Below, piece after piece: positions 14,832 through 23,583 of a stretch of DNA of 47,433 bases. The notes beneath the pieces were generated by a model. The model was given only the letters and a program-made list of their open reading frames with translations. It did not search any database and was not told where the DNA came from. The translations under genes and the position numbers were made by a program. Numbering within the stretch: position 1 is the first letter of the stretch; every line of letters starts with the position of its first letter. The stretch is from a virus, in the IMG/VR virus record IMGVR_UViG_3300019487_000040, positions 1-47,433 of that record; one strand, given 5' to 3'.

Positions 14832-15179
14832 ATGGATATTTCAGAAAAAATGTTAGAAAATTCTCAAAAAGCTTTTACGATAGGCCGTAAGAAAGCACTC
14901 GAATTATTTAATGAAATAAAGTTAACTTCACAAAATAATAAAAAACAGATACATGAGATAGGAAAAGTGGAGTGGAATTCGGAATATGATTACATAACAC
15001 ATGCCTATTTAAGAAAAAATCATCTAGTTGGAAAGTTTGAGACTTTATGTGACTTACTATCAAGAGACAAAATTCTTTTTGAAAGAGACGTTATTACCAC
15101 ACCTAAATTTCAAGGTAATCATATTCCTAAACAATGCCAAATCAATTTTAGATTAATAATTAATCCTAAAGGACAATAA
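14832..15179 (+). CDS. Hypothetical 115-aa protein
   Basis: ATG at 14832 chosen because AAAGGA lies 5 bases upstream; a GTG one codon earlier is too close. Charged helical N-terminus (ISEKMLENSQKAFTIGRKKALELF), then beta-type sequence. The stop directly abuts the next ATG. No family recognised. Confidence 0.6.
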   Translation: MDISEKMLENSQKAFTIGRKKALELFNEIKLTSQNNKKQIHEIGKVEWNSEYDYITHAYLRKNHLVGKFETLCDLLSRDKILFERDVITTPKFQGNHIPKQCQINFRLIINPKGQ

Positions 15180-15554
15180 ATGATAATTGATGATTTACTT
15201 CCAACTTTATTTGAAGAAGCTATGGCTAAACATCTGCTCACTCAAGATGTTGTAGATGTATTTTATTCTATTCATTACAATGTATCTTGCGACCTTAGAC
15301 CTTGGTCTATAAAAATTATTACTGTCATTAAAGAAAAAGAAACCAATATTCTTGAAACAATAATAAATAGTGAACTAGATTTATCAGATGAGTTGATGCC
15401 ATATAAAATATTATTTGATTTTCATACTACTGATTTTCGTTATTTTAAAGACTACGACACCCTATTAAAACAATACACTAATGAGTGGAATAGTTTAGTA
15501 TCTCTCAGAACCAAGATAAAATCTAAACTGGAAACAAATTCGAAAAAGGATTAA
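15180..15554 (+). CDS. Hypothetical 124-aa protein
   Basis: Starts immediately after the previous stop, so translation is probably coupled. Acidic centre, basic C-terminus (KIKSKLETNSKKD). No domain seen. Ends 17 bases before the PhoH-like gene. Confidence 0.58.
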   Translation: MIIDDLLPTLFEEAMAKHLLTQDVVDVFYSIHYNVSCDLRPWSIKIITVIKEKETNILETIINSELDLSDELMPYKILFDFHTTDFRYFKDYDTLLKQYTNEWNSLVSLRTKIKSKLETNSKKD

Positions 15555-15571
15555 TATAGTTAAAGAACAAG

Positions 15572-17434
15572 ATGTTTAATCCTATTTCGGAGAACAGTAA
15601 ATTGTCAAGAAAACGAAAGCAAAAACATGTATCAAGAGAACCAGTAGTAACAAAAGTTGGGAATAAAAATAGAAGTAATAAACTAATATTTGATCTTAAA
15701 TCCTCGCTAAAACCTATTTATCCTCAAACACCGGGTCAAGAAGAATTATATGACGCTATTCAGCAATCGTCTATAACAATCTGTAATGGACCCGCAGGAA
15801 CGGGCAAAGCCCAGCCACTAGACGCACAAATATTGACACCATCTGGTTACAAGCTGATGGGTGATATGAAAGTTGGAGATTGGGTTTGTACACCAGATGG
15901 TGGAACCGCCCAAGTTTTAAAATTATTTCCACAAGGTTTCATCGAAGTTTTTAAGGTTACTTTTAGTGATGAAACATCTACTGAATGCTCAGGAGATCAC
16001 TTGTGGTACACAGAAACTCAATTAGATCGTGATGCTAAAAGAAGAGGTTCTGTCAAACTTACCAGTGAAATTGCTTCAACTTTGATTACTAAAAATAAAA
16101 AACATAATCATTCTATTCCAATGGTTGAGCCAGTAGAATTTGAATCAGATTCACCACTACCAATAGATCCTTACGTGCTTGGGGTAATGATTGGAGATGG
16201 ATCCTTGAGTAGTCCAACTGTTGGATTTACTACTGCTGATGAGGAGATTGCTGAAGCTGTCGGCTCTAATAGTCTAGGTGTGGGAATTAAAAAATGTAAA
16301 AATACTAAATATGCTTACAGAATTACAGGTGATAGGTGGCGTGTTGGCTCAGAGAGGCCACGAAAAAATCTATTTAAAGAGGCCATTAACGCCCTTGGCC
16401 TTTTAGGAAAAAAATCACCCCAAAAATTTATCCCCGAAATTTATAAATTTAGTTCTAGTGAAACTCGATTAGCTATTTTGCAAGGGCTAATGGATACTGA
16501 TGGAACCATTGCTCGGGGTAGAAATTCTTGTGGCGTTAGTTTTACATCTACATCACTACAATTGGCAAATGATGTTAAATTCTTGGTCGAGTCATTAGGC
16601 GGCAAAGCCGTTATGAGATCTAGAATCACTTTTTACACTTATAAAGGTGAAAAAAAAGCAGGACTTCGTTCTTATACCTTACACATATCTATGAAAACTA
16701 ATCCATTCAGACTAAAAAGAAAAGCTGAAAAATTTGTCCCTCGTTATAAATATTTACCAACAAGATATATTACTGCGATCGAGAGCACTGGGATTAAAGA
16801 ATGTCAGTGTATTTTAATTGATCACCCAGACCACTTATATATTACAAATAACTTTATAGTAACACATAATACATTAATGACTTTTAGTGCAGCTATTCAA
16901 AGTCGCCTTCATGATAAAAATATAAGAAAAATTGTATTAATTCGTCCAGTAATTATGAGTGGTGATGACCAAGATATAGGTTTTTTACCCGGAGATGCAG
17001 ATCAAAAGATGGCGCCGCTTCTTGCTCCAATACTAAAAGACTCTCTATCATACATTCTTGGTAATGAGGATTTATCTCAAGAAGATTTTAATTTGATTGT
17101 AAAGGATATTGTGAATCGTCTTAATATAGAAATAATACCACTTTGTTACCTGAGAGGACGCACACTGTCTAATAATTTCGTAATTTTATCAGAGTCACAA
17201 AATCTTACATTATCAGACTTTAAGTTGTTTATTACTCGAATCGGCCTAAACTCCAAAGTAGTAATTGAAGGAGACTCGACTCAGTCAGATATCGGTAAGG
17301 ACTCCGGTCTTTTAGAATTCATGATGAAGATGTCTACTATAGAAGAAATAAAGCAAGTAGTGTTAGACGAAAGAGATATTGTCAGAAATCCACTGATTGC
17401 CAAGATACTCAGAAAGTTTCCTAAAGATGTATAA
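15572..17434 (+). CDS. phoH: PhoH-like ATPase interrupted by an intein
   Basis: 620-aa precursor; after protein splicing the extein product is 266 aa, a usual PhoH size. The Walker A loop GPAGTGK (73-79) is interrupted by an intein and resumes with TLMTFSAAI. Other PhoH marks follow: IVLIRPVI, the Walker B-like VILSESQN and the GDSTQSDIG motif. PhoH-like proteins are common in phages and linked to RNA or nucleotide metabolism and RNA helicase activity. The N-terminal 40 residues are basic. The ATPase cannot work until the intein is removed, making activity dependent on splicing. Confidence 0.87.
   Translation: MFNPISENSKLSRKRKQKHVSREPVVTKVGNKNRSNKLIFDLKSSLKPIYPQTPGQEELYDAIQQSSITICNGPAGTGKAQPLDAQILTPSGYKLMGDMKVGDWVCTPDGGTAQVLKLFPQGFIEVFKVTFSDETSTECSGDHLWYTETQLDRDAKRRGSVKLTSEIASTLITKNKKHNHSIPMVEPVEFESDSPLPIDPYVLGVMIGDGSLSSPTVGFTTADEEIAEAVGSNSLGVGIKKCKNTKYAYRITGDRWRVGSERPRKNLFKEAINALGLLGKKSPQKFIPEIYKFSSSETRLAILQGLMDTDGTIARGRNSCGVSFTSTSLQLANDVKFLVESLGGKAVMRSRITFYTYKGEKKAGLRSYTLHISMKTNPFRLKRKAEKFVPRYKYLPTRYITAIESTGIKECQCILIDHPDHLYITNNFIVTHNTLMTFSAAIQSRLHDKNIRKIVLIRPVIMSGDDQDIGFLPGDADQKMAPLLAPILKDSLSYILGNEDLSQEDFNLIVKDIVNRLNIEIIPLCYLRGRTLSNNFVILSESQNLTLSDFKLFITRIGLNSKVVIEGDSTQSDIGKDSGLLEFMMKMSTIEEIKQVVLDERDIVRNPLIAKILRKFPKDV
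15809..16870 (+). mobile_element. Class-3-type intein with LAGLIDADG endonuclease (PhoH)
   Basis: 354-aa in-frame insert between Lys79 and Thr434. It begins with Ala, not Cys or Ser, and ends VTHN before Thr. Block B has GDHLW (Trp145), block F has QCILIDHPDHLYI (Cys413), and block G has Thr431: the Trp-Cys-Thr set that defines class 3 inteins, which use the internal Cys as nucleophile. Two dodecapeptide motifs (LGVMIGDGSL about 203-212; LQGLMDTDGTI about 303-313) mark a LAGLIDADG homing endonuclease. Paralogue of the helicase intein at 19370-20473. Confidence 0.9.
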
Positions 17435-17669
17435 GCGGCTTCAAATACTGCTACTAACTTGTATAATTTCTGGTTGTTCCACTATTGGTGTAACTCTACC
17501 AACACGCTCACCATATGCTGGTACAGCGTATGATATACTTTATACAATGTCGGTCTTTCCGCATCCTTACATGTTATTTGGTATTATAGATCTACCTCTT
17601 ACTTTTGTTTTAGATACTTTAGTTCTTCCTTATACACTGAACGAACCTACTAGACAAATTAATAACTAA
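17427..17669 (+). CDS. YceK/DUF1375-like lipoprotein
   Basis: About 80 aa. The ATG at 17427 overlaps the PhoH stop. Lipobox ISGC follows a hydrophobic signal (LQILLLTCIISGC). The mature part SPYAGTAYDI and the hydrophobic LPLTFVLDTLVLPYTL resemble bacterial YceK/DUF1375 lipoproteins. Predicted to be anchored in the envelope of a Gram-negative host. A role in modifying the host surface or blocking superinfection is a guess from location. Confidence 0.7.
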   Translation: MYKRLQILLLTCIISGCSTIGVTLPTRSPYAGTAYDILYTMSVFPHPYMLFGIIDLPLTFVLDTLVLPYTLNEPTRQINN

Positions 17670-17671
17670 TT

Positions 17672-19255
17672 ATGAAGAAATTAAGACAGCATCAGTTAGA
17701 TTTACTAACAAGGGCTAAAAATATAATTAGTGGTTTCTCATTAAATAAATTAACTTTAGCTCATTCCATTCCGGGTGCTGGTAAATCAATTGGAGCAGTT
17801 TTATTTACAAAAGAACTTATAGAAAATAAAAAGATAGACCATGCAATCTGGGTTTGTCCTCGAACGTCCCTTACTAATCAATCAGCAGAAGCTTTTAAAG
17901 ATAAGGAATTAAATCCATATTACACTGCTAGAGTTGCAGAAAATAAGGCGCCTCTTTTTAGGGATACACAGTTTGGTTGCATTGCGTATACAACTACTTA
18001 TCAAGCTATTGCCGCAAATCCGAAATTGCATTTTGATGAATTAAAAGACAAGCGTTATTTACTTATATTAGATGAACCACATCATTTAAAAGATAAGTCT
18101 GGTGCTTTATGGACGGAAGCTATTCAACCAATATTTGATAAAGCAACACATACACTTATGATGACTGGTACTATAGAACGCCATGATAAGAAATTAATAC
18201 CATTTATTCCATATGAGGAAGAAGATAATTTATATTTCCCAAAGAAAGATATTTATTACTCCCGATTTGATGCTTTGTTAGAAGAGGCGATAATACCGAT
18301 AGAGTTTGCTTATGAAAAAGGGTGGGCTGAATTTGAAGATGAGTTTGGTATTAGAAACGTAGAGATATCACAAGCATCAGAAGAGGATGTATCAAAAGTA
18401 ATTCGTACTTTTTTAAGTAAAACAGGATTTAGAAATAAACTTTTAGATCGCGGTGTTACTGCTTGGCTTAATTCATTATCTACTTATAAATCTCGTATGA
18501 TAGTAGTATGTTCATCACAGAAAATGGCCAAAGGAGTTACTCAGTATTTAAAGTCTAAGTATAGTATAGATACAGTGCTTGCTATTTCAGATGATCCAGA
18601 ATCCCACAAAAATATAACAGAATTTAGGAAGAAAATTCGGGGGCAAGTTCTGGTTACAGTTGGAATGGCATATGAGGGGCTCGATGTACCGGACTGTAAA
18701 TACTTAATTTGTTTAACAAACACTCGTTCTCTCCCTTGGTTAGAACAAGCCTTTGCTAGAGTGACTCGTGTTGATTATTCAGCTATAAAAGAACAAAATA
18801 TACCATACCAAGATCAAAAAGCCTTTATTTTCGTGCCAGATGACCCTAAAATGCAAAATATAGTCAAACTTATAATAGAAGAGCAAGATAAAGGCGTTAA
18901 AGGTAAGAAAGCGAAGAAACCAAAAGTCGGACTTCCAATGGGTCCTAGGATCGCTAATTTTAAACCAATTGGCGCCGAAAGTTCAGGATCAGAAACAGAA
19001 ATAGTTTCAGTTAATAATTTAGTAGAAGAGACTTTCTACAAAGATTCGTCCTTATACCAAACAGATGAAGAAAGAGACAAACGAAAACAAATAGATATCA
19101 TAATAAGGCGACGCGATTCTATGAAAAGACTTGAACGCGGAACAACCTTTGCTTTAGTCAAGGGTAAGTTTTCTAAGACGCCTGATGAAATGACAACCGA
19201 AGAACTATCAGAAGTACTGAGTTTCCTAGACCTTATACTACATTTGAGAAAATAA
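17672..19255 (+). CDS. SF2 helicase, intein-free paralogue
   Basis: 527 aa. Helicase motifs: I PGAGKS (about 34-39), II DEPHH, III MTGTIE, IV-type VVCSSQKMA, V VGMAYEGLDVP and VI QAFARVTRVDY. It is a RecQ/UvsW-like SF2 DNA helicase or translocase of unknown substrate. The next gene is a tandem paralogue sharing most blocks, but only that copy contains an intein in motif I. A C-terminal basic linker (KGKKAKKPK) and helical tail (RRRDSMKRLERGTTFAL) are also shared. The stop abuts the next ATG. Confidence 0.85.
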   Translation: MKKLRQHQLDLLTRAKNIISGFSLNKLTLAHSIPGAGKSIGAVLFTKELIENKKIDHAIWVCPRTSLTNQSAEAFKDKELNPYYTARVAENKAPLFRDTQFGCIAYTTTYQAIAANPKLHFDELKDKRYLLILDEPHHLKDKSGALWTEAIQPIFDKATHTLMMTGTIERHDKKLIPFIPYEEEDNLYFPKKDIYYSRFDALLEEAIIPIEFAYEKGWAEFEDEFGIRNVEISQASEEDVSKVIRTFLSKTGFRNKLLDRGVTAWLNSLSTYKSRMIVVCSSQKMAKGVTQYLKSKYSIDTVLAISDDPESHKNITEFRKKIRGQVLVTVGMAYEGLDVPDCKYLICLTNTRSLPWLEQAFARVTRVDYSAIKEQNIPYQDQKAFIFVPDDPKMQNIVKLIIEEQDKGVKGKKAKKPKVGLPMGPRIANFKPIGAESSGSETEIVSVNNLVEETFYKDSSLYQTDEERDKRKQIDIIIRRRDSMKRLERGTTFALVKGKFSKTPDEMTTEELSEVLSFLDLILHLRK

Positions 19256-21928
19256 ATGCCAAAATTAAGACTACACCAACAAGAAGCACTAAAAATAGCA
19301 CAAGAAATTATAAATGGAAATAATAAAAAGAAAACAACAATAGCCCACGTTTCCCCAGGCGCTGGAAAAGCGCAACCTTTAGATTCTTTAATTTTAACCC
19401 CAACTGGTTATGTAAAAATGGGCGACATCAAGGTTGGAGATGAGGTATTGTGTCCTAATGGTACAACTTCAAAGATAATAGCGGTACACCCTCAAGGATT
19501 AAAAGATATCTATAGAATAAATTTTTCCGACTATACTTTCGCAGAATGTTGTGAAGACCATTTGTGGTACTTAGAAACAACATATACTAGATTGAATAAG
19601 ACTAAAAAACGGAAAAAAAATTCATATCGTAAACCAAATGTTCAACCGCTTAAAGCTTTTAAAGATACATTAATTAAATCGAATAAAAAATACTATTCTA
19701 TTCCGATGGTTTCGAACCTTAATTTCTCGGAAAACGATAAACTTCCAATTGACCCGTATCTTTTGGGTTTATTACTAGGGGATGGCTACATTGGAGGGCG
19801 TTCAGTATCATTAACTACTTATGATTTTGAAATAGCTGATTATATTAAAAATTTGGTTCCAGAGGGTGTCTCAGTAGTTAGCTGGAAGAAAAAAGGAGTA
19901 TATGGTTTAGTAGGAAAGAAGCCAAAACCTAATGCGCTTTTATTATTGCTTGATAACTTAGGCTTGGCTGGAAAAAAATCTGAAGATAAGTTTATTCCTG
20001 AAATATATAAATGGACATCAGCCGAGAATCGCATAGAAATGCTTAGAGGCTTATTAGATACTGATGGAACAGTAGGAAAGCCGGGAGGTAATCGAAATCC
20101 GAGGTCATCGGCTAAAGTTAGTTTTACTACAGTTTCTAGGCAGCTTATGCTGGATGTTAAGTTTTTGATCGAATCCCTGGGAGGTATGGCTACGGTAGAT
20201 AGTAGAATTCCAACCTTTACTGGTAAAGATGTAAATGGAAATAAGATTAAGAAAAAAGGACAACTTGCCTACACAATACGAGTAGGAATGCCTCCGAGTA
20301 TCAACCCATTTAGATTAAAGAGAAAAGCAAATTTATATGTTCCAAAAACAAAATATTTACCAACACGTTATATAAGTAATGTCGAATACGTAGGTAAAAA
20401 AGAGGCCCAATGTATTACAATTGATAGTCCAAATCATTTATACATAACTAATAATTTTATAGTAACACATAATAGTCTCATGTCCGTAATTTTCGCCAAA
20501 GCCTTGGCAGATGCCAAGTTAATAAATAGAGTTGTTTGGGTTTGTCCCAGAACATCGTTAACTAGGCAAGCTGTTGATGGCTTTAAGAATGCTTTCAATC
20601 AGATTTATTCGGCTCGTGTAGCAGATAATAATCCTCCCCTATTTAGGGACGTGAGTTCCGGTAGAATAGCTTATGCAACTACTTATCAATCTATCGCAGC
20701 ACAACCAGAGATACATTTTAATGCAACTTCCAATTATCCCTTCCTCCTGATTCTGGATGAACCACATCATTTGAAGGACGAAAAAGACGGTGCTTGGATT
20801 GATGCTATTAAACCGTTACAAGCTAAAGCATTTCACACGCTCTTGATGACTGGAACAATAGAACGCCATGATAAAAAAGTAATACCTTTTATCGAATACG
20901 ATGAAGAAGGCAAACGATTTTATCCAAGAAAGGATATTTTTTATTCACGTTACGAAGCTTTAATAGAAGAGGCCGTTGTTCCTATTGAATTTGCTCACGA
21001 AGATGGTTGGGCTGAATTCGAAGAAGATTCTGGCAGACAAAAGGTAAATATATCTCAAGCAACTTCAGAAGAAGTATCCAAAGTTATTCAAACATTCCTA
21101 AGTAAAACAGAATTTAGAGACAGACTCCTTAATCGAGGTATTACACATTGGTTAGAGCATAGAAAGAAATATTCATCCCGTGCAATCGTTATCTGCTCTT
21201 CCCAAGCAATGGCTAGATCAATCACTAAACAATTACAAGAACAATACAAAGTTGATGCAGTTTTAGCTATTTCCGACGAACCAGAATCTCAAGCAGTAAT
21301 TAAGAACTTTAGAAATAATAATGATGGACAAATATTAGTTACTGTTGGTATGGCGTATGAAGGATTAGACGTACCAGATTGTAAGCATTTAATTTGTCTT
21401 ACTAATTTCAGATCCGTTCCTTGGCTTGAACAAGCTTTTGCTCGTGTTACAAGAGTTGATTATCGTGCAATGTCTAAAGGCGTAAGTTATGATGATCAAA
21501 AGGCTTATATCTTTGTTCCAGACGATCCAAGAATGCAAATGGTAGTTGCTTACCTAAAAGACGAACAAGATAGAGGTCTTAAAGCCAAAAAAGAAAAAAT
21601 TAAGAAAGACCAAGATGGAGAGAAACGAAAGAAGTCCGAATGGAAGCCTATCGGCGCCGAAAGTACTAATTCAACTTCTATGTTATTGTCTGAACAATTA
21701 CCAGATGATATTACTAGTATAGTTCCTGCCGTTCAAGAAGACGAAAAAGACTTACGCAGAAAGATAGAGATGTTATCCAGGAGGCGTGATATATTAAGAA
21801 GATACGAAAGAGGTACAACTAATAAATTATTATTTTCGGAGTTCAGAAAGCCCAGAAATAAAATGAGTCAAATGGAGTTATCTCGTGTGCTTAAATACTT
21901 AGAGTCGCTACATAAGAGTGAGAGGTAA
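19256..21928 (+). CDS. SF2 helicase interrupted by an intein
   Basis: 890-aa precursor that would splice to 522 aa, the same length class as its upstream paralogue. Motif I SPGAGK (33-38) is split by the intein and resumes SLMSVIFAKA. The rest of the helicase core (DEPHH, MTGTIERHDKK, VGMAYEGLDVP, QAFARVTRVDY) is intact. The start directly follows the stop of the first helicase. Tandem duplication of the helicase, with intein invasion of one copy or loss from the other, explains the pair. Confidence 0.87.
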   Translation: MPKLRLHQQEALKIAQEIINGNNKKKTTIAHVSPGAGKAQPLDSLILTPTGYVKMGDIKVGDEVLCPNGTTSKIIAVHPQGLKDIYRINFSDYTFAECCEDHLWYLETTYTRLNKTKKRKKNSYRKPNVQPLKAFKDTLIKSNKKYYSIPMVSNLNFSENDKLPIDPYLLGLLLGDGYIGGRSVSLTTYDFEIADYIKNLVPEGVSVVSWKKKGVYGLVGKKPKPNALLLLLDNLGLAGKKSEDKFIPEIYKWTSAENRIEMLRGLLDTDGTVGKPGGNRNPRSSAKVSFTTVSRQLMLDVKFLIESLGGMATVDSRIPTFTGKDVNGNKIKKKGQLAYTIRVGMPPSINPFRLKRKANLYVPKTKYLPTRYISNVEYVGKKEAQCITIDSPNHLYITNNFIVTHNSLMSVIFAKALADAKLINRVVWVCPRTSLTRQAVDGFKNAFNQIYSARVADNNPPLFRDVSSGRIAYATTYQSIAAQPEIHFNATSNYPFLLILDEPHHLKDEKDGAWIDAIKPLQAKAFHTLLMTGTIERHDKKVIPFIEYDEEGKRFYPRKDIFYSRYEALIEEAVVPIEFAHEDGWAEFEEDSGRQKVNISQATSEEVSKVIQTFLSKTEFRDRLLNRGITHWLEHRKKYSSRAIVICSSQAMARSITKQLQEQYKVDAVLAISDEPESQAVIKNFRNNNDGQILVTVGMAYEGLDVPDCKHLICLTNFRSVPWLEQAFARVTRVDYRAMSKGVSYDDQKAYIFVPDDPRMQMVVAYLKDEQDRGLKAKKEKIKKDQDGEKRKKSEWKPIGAESTNSTSMLLSEQLPDDITSIVPAVQEDEKDLRRKIEMLSRRRDILRRYERGTTNKLLFSEFRKPRNKMSQMELSRVLKYLESLHKSER
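19370..20473 (+). mobile_element. Class-3-type intein with LAGLIDADG endonuclease (helicase)
   Basis: 368-aa insert between Lys38 and a Ser. It begins AQPLDSLILTPTGY and ends NNFIVTHN; first residue Ala. Trp in EDHLWYLE, Cys in AQCITIDSPNHLYI and Thr in VTHN form the class 3 Trp-Cys-Thr triad. Endonuclease dodecapeptides are LGLLLGDGYI and LRGLLDTDGTV. It is clearly homologous to the PhoH intein and sits at the equivalent point of the P-loop, right after the catalytic Lys. Confidence 0.9.
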
Positions 21929-22233
21929 TGCTAACAACTGATGAAATCATTCAATTGCAGACTGTTCAATACTTCGGTCCATATTGGGGAACTGCCGGTG
22001 AGGGACTCTGTCCGTGCGGAAAATTGGCCGAACTTCGAGGTGTTCTATTCAAAGTCGATGATAATATCTATGGCTATGACTTCGGAAATAAGACATATAT
22101 TGACGTTGTCTGGAAAGCTGTAGCTGATTTTAGAGATGCCATAGGCGCTAAATCTAATAATGAATTATATGAATTATTAGAAAAAGAGGACAAAGATATA
22201 TTACGGAGAATTAAAAATGATAACACTGTCTAG
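21928..22233 (+). CDS. Hypothetical 101-aa protein
   Basis: Starts with a one-base overlap of the helicase stop. Contains CPCGK at about 28-32, a single Cys pair. Acidic helical C-terminus (ELYELLEKEDKDIL). No family recognised. Probably co-translated with the helicases. Confidence 0.6.
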   Translation: MLTTDEIIQLQTVQYFGPYWGTAGEGLCPCGKLAELRGVLFKVDDNIYGYDFGNKTYIDVVWKAVADFRDAIGAKSNNELYELLEKEDKDILRRIKNDNTV

Positions 22234-22297
22234 TATTTTTGGTTTATTATCATTCTTATGCATATTAGGCTTTGTAGCTACTGCGACTGGCAGCTAA
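22217..22297 (+). CDS. Small membrane peptide (26 aa)
   Basis: Short frame behind CGGAGA, spaced about 8 bases, overlapping the end of the previous gene. Nearly all hydrophobic (SIFGLLSFLCILGFVATA), one transmembrane segment. It ends in a TAATG overlap with the next mini-gene. Real translation is likely from the ribosome binding site, function unknown. Confidence 0.45.
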   Translation: MITLSSIFGLLSFLCILGFVATATGS

Positions 22298-22380
22298 TGT
22301 GGTTTGATTTAATAATTGGTTTTCTTACAGTGGTAGTTACACTTGCTTTAATGTGGAGATTCTTTCCAAATATTGAATAA
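22297..22380 (+). CDS. Small membrane peptide (27 aa)
   Basis: Begins at the TAATG overlap. Hydrophobic segment (LIIGFLTVVVTLALMW) with a basic end (RFFPNIE). Probably coupled to the mini-gene before it; possible accessory membrane or lysis-type peptide, not recognised. Confidence 0.4.
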   Translation: MWFDLIIGFLTVVVTLALMWRFFPNIE

Positions 22381-22501
22381 TTCATGCGAACACAAAGAAT
22401 TAGACATAGTTGGTGGAACTGCTGACGAAACCGGTTTTTGGGACTTATTTCGGTGTCGTCAGTGCGGTTGGGAGTTTATATTAGAATCCTTGGAAGAATA
22501 A
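22373..22501 (+). CDS. Small zinc-finger peptide (42 aa, TTG start)
   Basis: TTG at 22373 overlaps the previous stop region. Cys4, His6 and CRQC (about 30-33) make a likely zinc-binding site, with FRCRQCGWEF resembling a zinc ribbon half. Only the pattern and packing support it. A promoter -35 lies in its last codons. Confidence 0.45.
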   Translation: MNNSCEHKELDIVGGTADETGFWDLFRCRQCGWEFILESLEE

Positions 22502-22518
22502 TTTAATCTAAGTATAAT
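22490..22518 (+). promoter_or_regulatory. Sigma70-like promoter
   Basis: TTGGAA (22490-22495), 17-base spacer, perfect TATAAT (22513-22518). Drives the exported-protein gene at 22554 and probably the SET-domain gene. One of the best host-type promoters in the window. Confidence 0.65.
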
Positions 22519-22553
22519 ATAACTAGCTAAATATTTTGTTAGTAGGCTAAAAG

Positions 22554-23408
22554 ATGTCTTATATGTTCTATGCGCTTTGTGTACTAATTTTAGTACTAGC
22601 GTCTTTTAGTCAATGTAATGCCTCAGAAATTGAGATAAAGCCATTATCACCTAGAGTTGAACGTCTAAATTCTGAAATAGCAGTTGATAATAATTTAACA
22701 CTTCTGACTTCACAAAATATTAGTTTTAAATTAAATCCAGAAGTGTATTATTGGAACACAGATAAATATTACAATATTAAATATGCTGGGTTGCAATCCG
22801 TCATAGCAAACAGACTTAGAGCTTACCACAAGCAATTATTTAATAAATATATCAGAGATTACTATGATAACAGTAATTTAACGCCCAATGACCTGTTTAG
22901 AAAATATATGGACTATGGCGATCTGGAAAACGATATAGATAATGGGTCTTGGTGGAAAGACGTTGATATACTTAATAAGGATCAGAGAGAGACAATAATT
23001 ATAGGTCGTGAGCACGCAATAATTAATTATAAAGAATTATCATTGACTACTGCTGGAAGAATAAAAGTTGGTGCAATCCGTTTTCAACTAAATTTGCCAA
23101 CAAGACAACGAATAATAGATGATAATCTTATGATAAGTAGAAAAACGACAAACCTTTCTGGTTCGTTTCAAACTAGCGAAGTGAGACTGATGAAACGGAT
23201 CAAGCTACAAGTAAAACCACGCGTATCATTCAGAACTACATTAGATCCACATAAAATAATATCTAATATAACGCTAGAAGCAAGGGCTAGAATTTTTGCC
23301 GATAAATTTAATAATGTGCCGCTTATGAATATCTCATTAATATTTAAAACTGATCTTGATAACAGGAATTATACATTATATGGAACAATCGAACTCCTCA
23401 CCTTCTAA
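22554..23408 (+). CDS. Exported protein of unknown function
   Basis: 284 aa with a classic signal peptide (about residues 1-24, cleavage near CNA-SEI) and no later membrane segment, so probably periplasmic or secreted. The mature part is rich in charged and aromatic residues and has no domain I recognise. It heads a transcript from the promoter just upstream. Exported proteins are unusual in phage early or middle regions; together with the two lipoproteins it suggests envelope modification. Confidence 0.65.
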   Translation: MSYMFYALCVLILVLASFSQCNASEIEIKPLSPRVERLNSEIAVDNNLTLLTSQNISFKLNPEVYYWNTDKYYNIKYAGLQSVIANRLRAYHKQLFNKYIRDYYDNSNLTPNDLFRKYMDYGDLENDIDNGSWWKDVDILNKDQRETIIIGREHAIINYKELSLTTAGRIKVGAIRFQLNLPTRQRIIDDNLMISRKTTNLSGSFQTSEVRLMKRIKLQVKPRVSFRTTLDPHKIISNITLEARARIFADKFNNVPLMNISLIFKTDLDNRNYTLYGTIELLTF

Positions 23409-23583
23409 TAAATTTCAAATCTACTCTTACAACTTGGGATGCGATTTCGAAACCGATGACTTGGAAGCTTTAATAAGCAAAGTTAAAGAAATAATGAATA
23501 CTAATAGTTATGTAAATATAAATCTCTTTAAAGTTGGTATCTCCCCGAAAGAAGATAATGTTACCGAAACGAATAAAGAATAA
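23380..23583 (+). CDS. Hypothetical 67-aa protein
   Basis: ATG at 23380 inside the end of the exported-protein gene gives MEQSNSSPSNKF; an upstream in-frame ATG overlaps further. No motif recognised. It overlaps the SET-domain gene start by about 26 bases, so the three genes form a nested set. Confidence 0.5.
   Translation: MEQSNSSPSNKFQIYSYNLGCDFETDDLEALISKVKEIMNTNSYVNINLFKVGISPKEDNVTETNKE

Noticed and set aside
16740-16760. TATAAATA boxes inside coding regions as late promoters
   Set aside because: The motif is frequent by chance in AT-rich DNA; only copies just before virion genes are listed.
23356-23379. Earlier start for the small gene before the SET gene
   Set aside because: It extends further into the exported-protein gene with no ribosome binding site.
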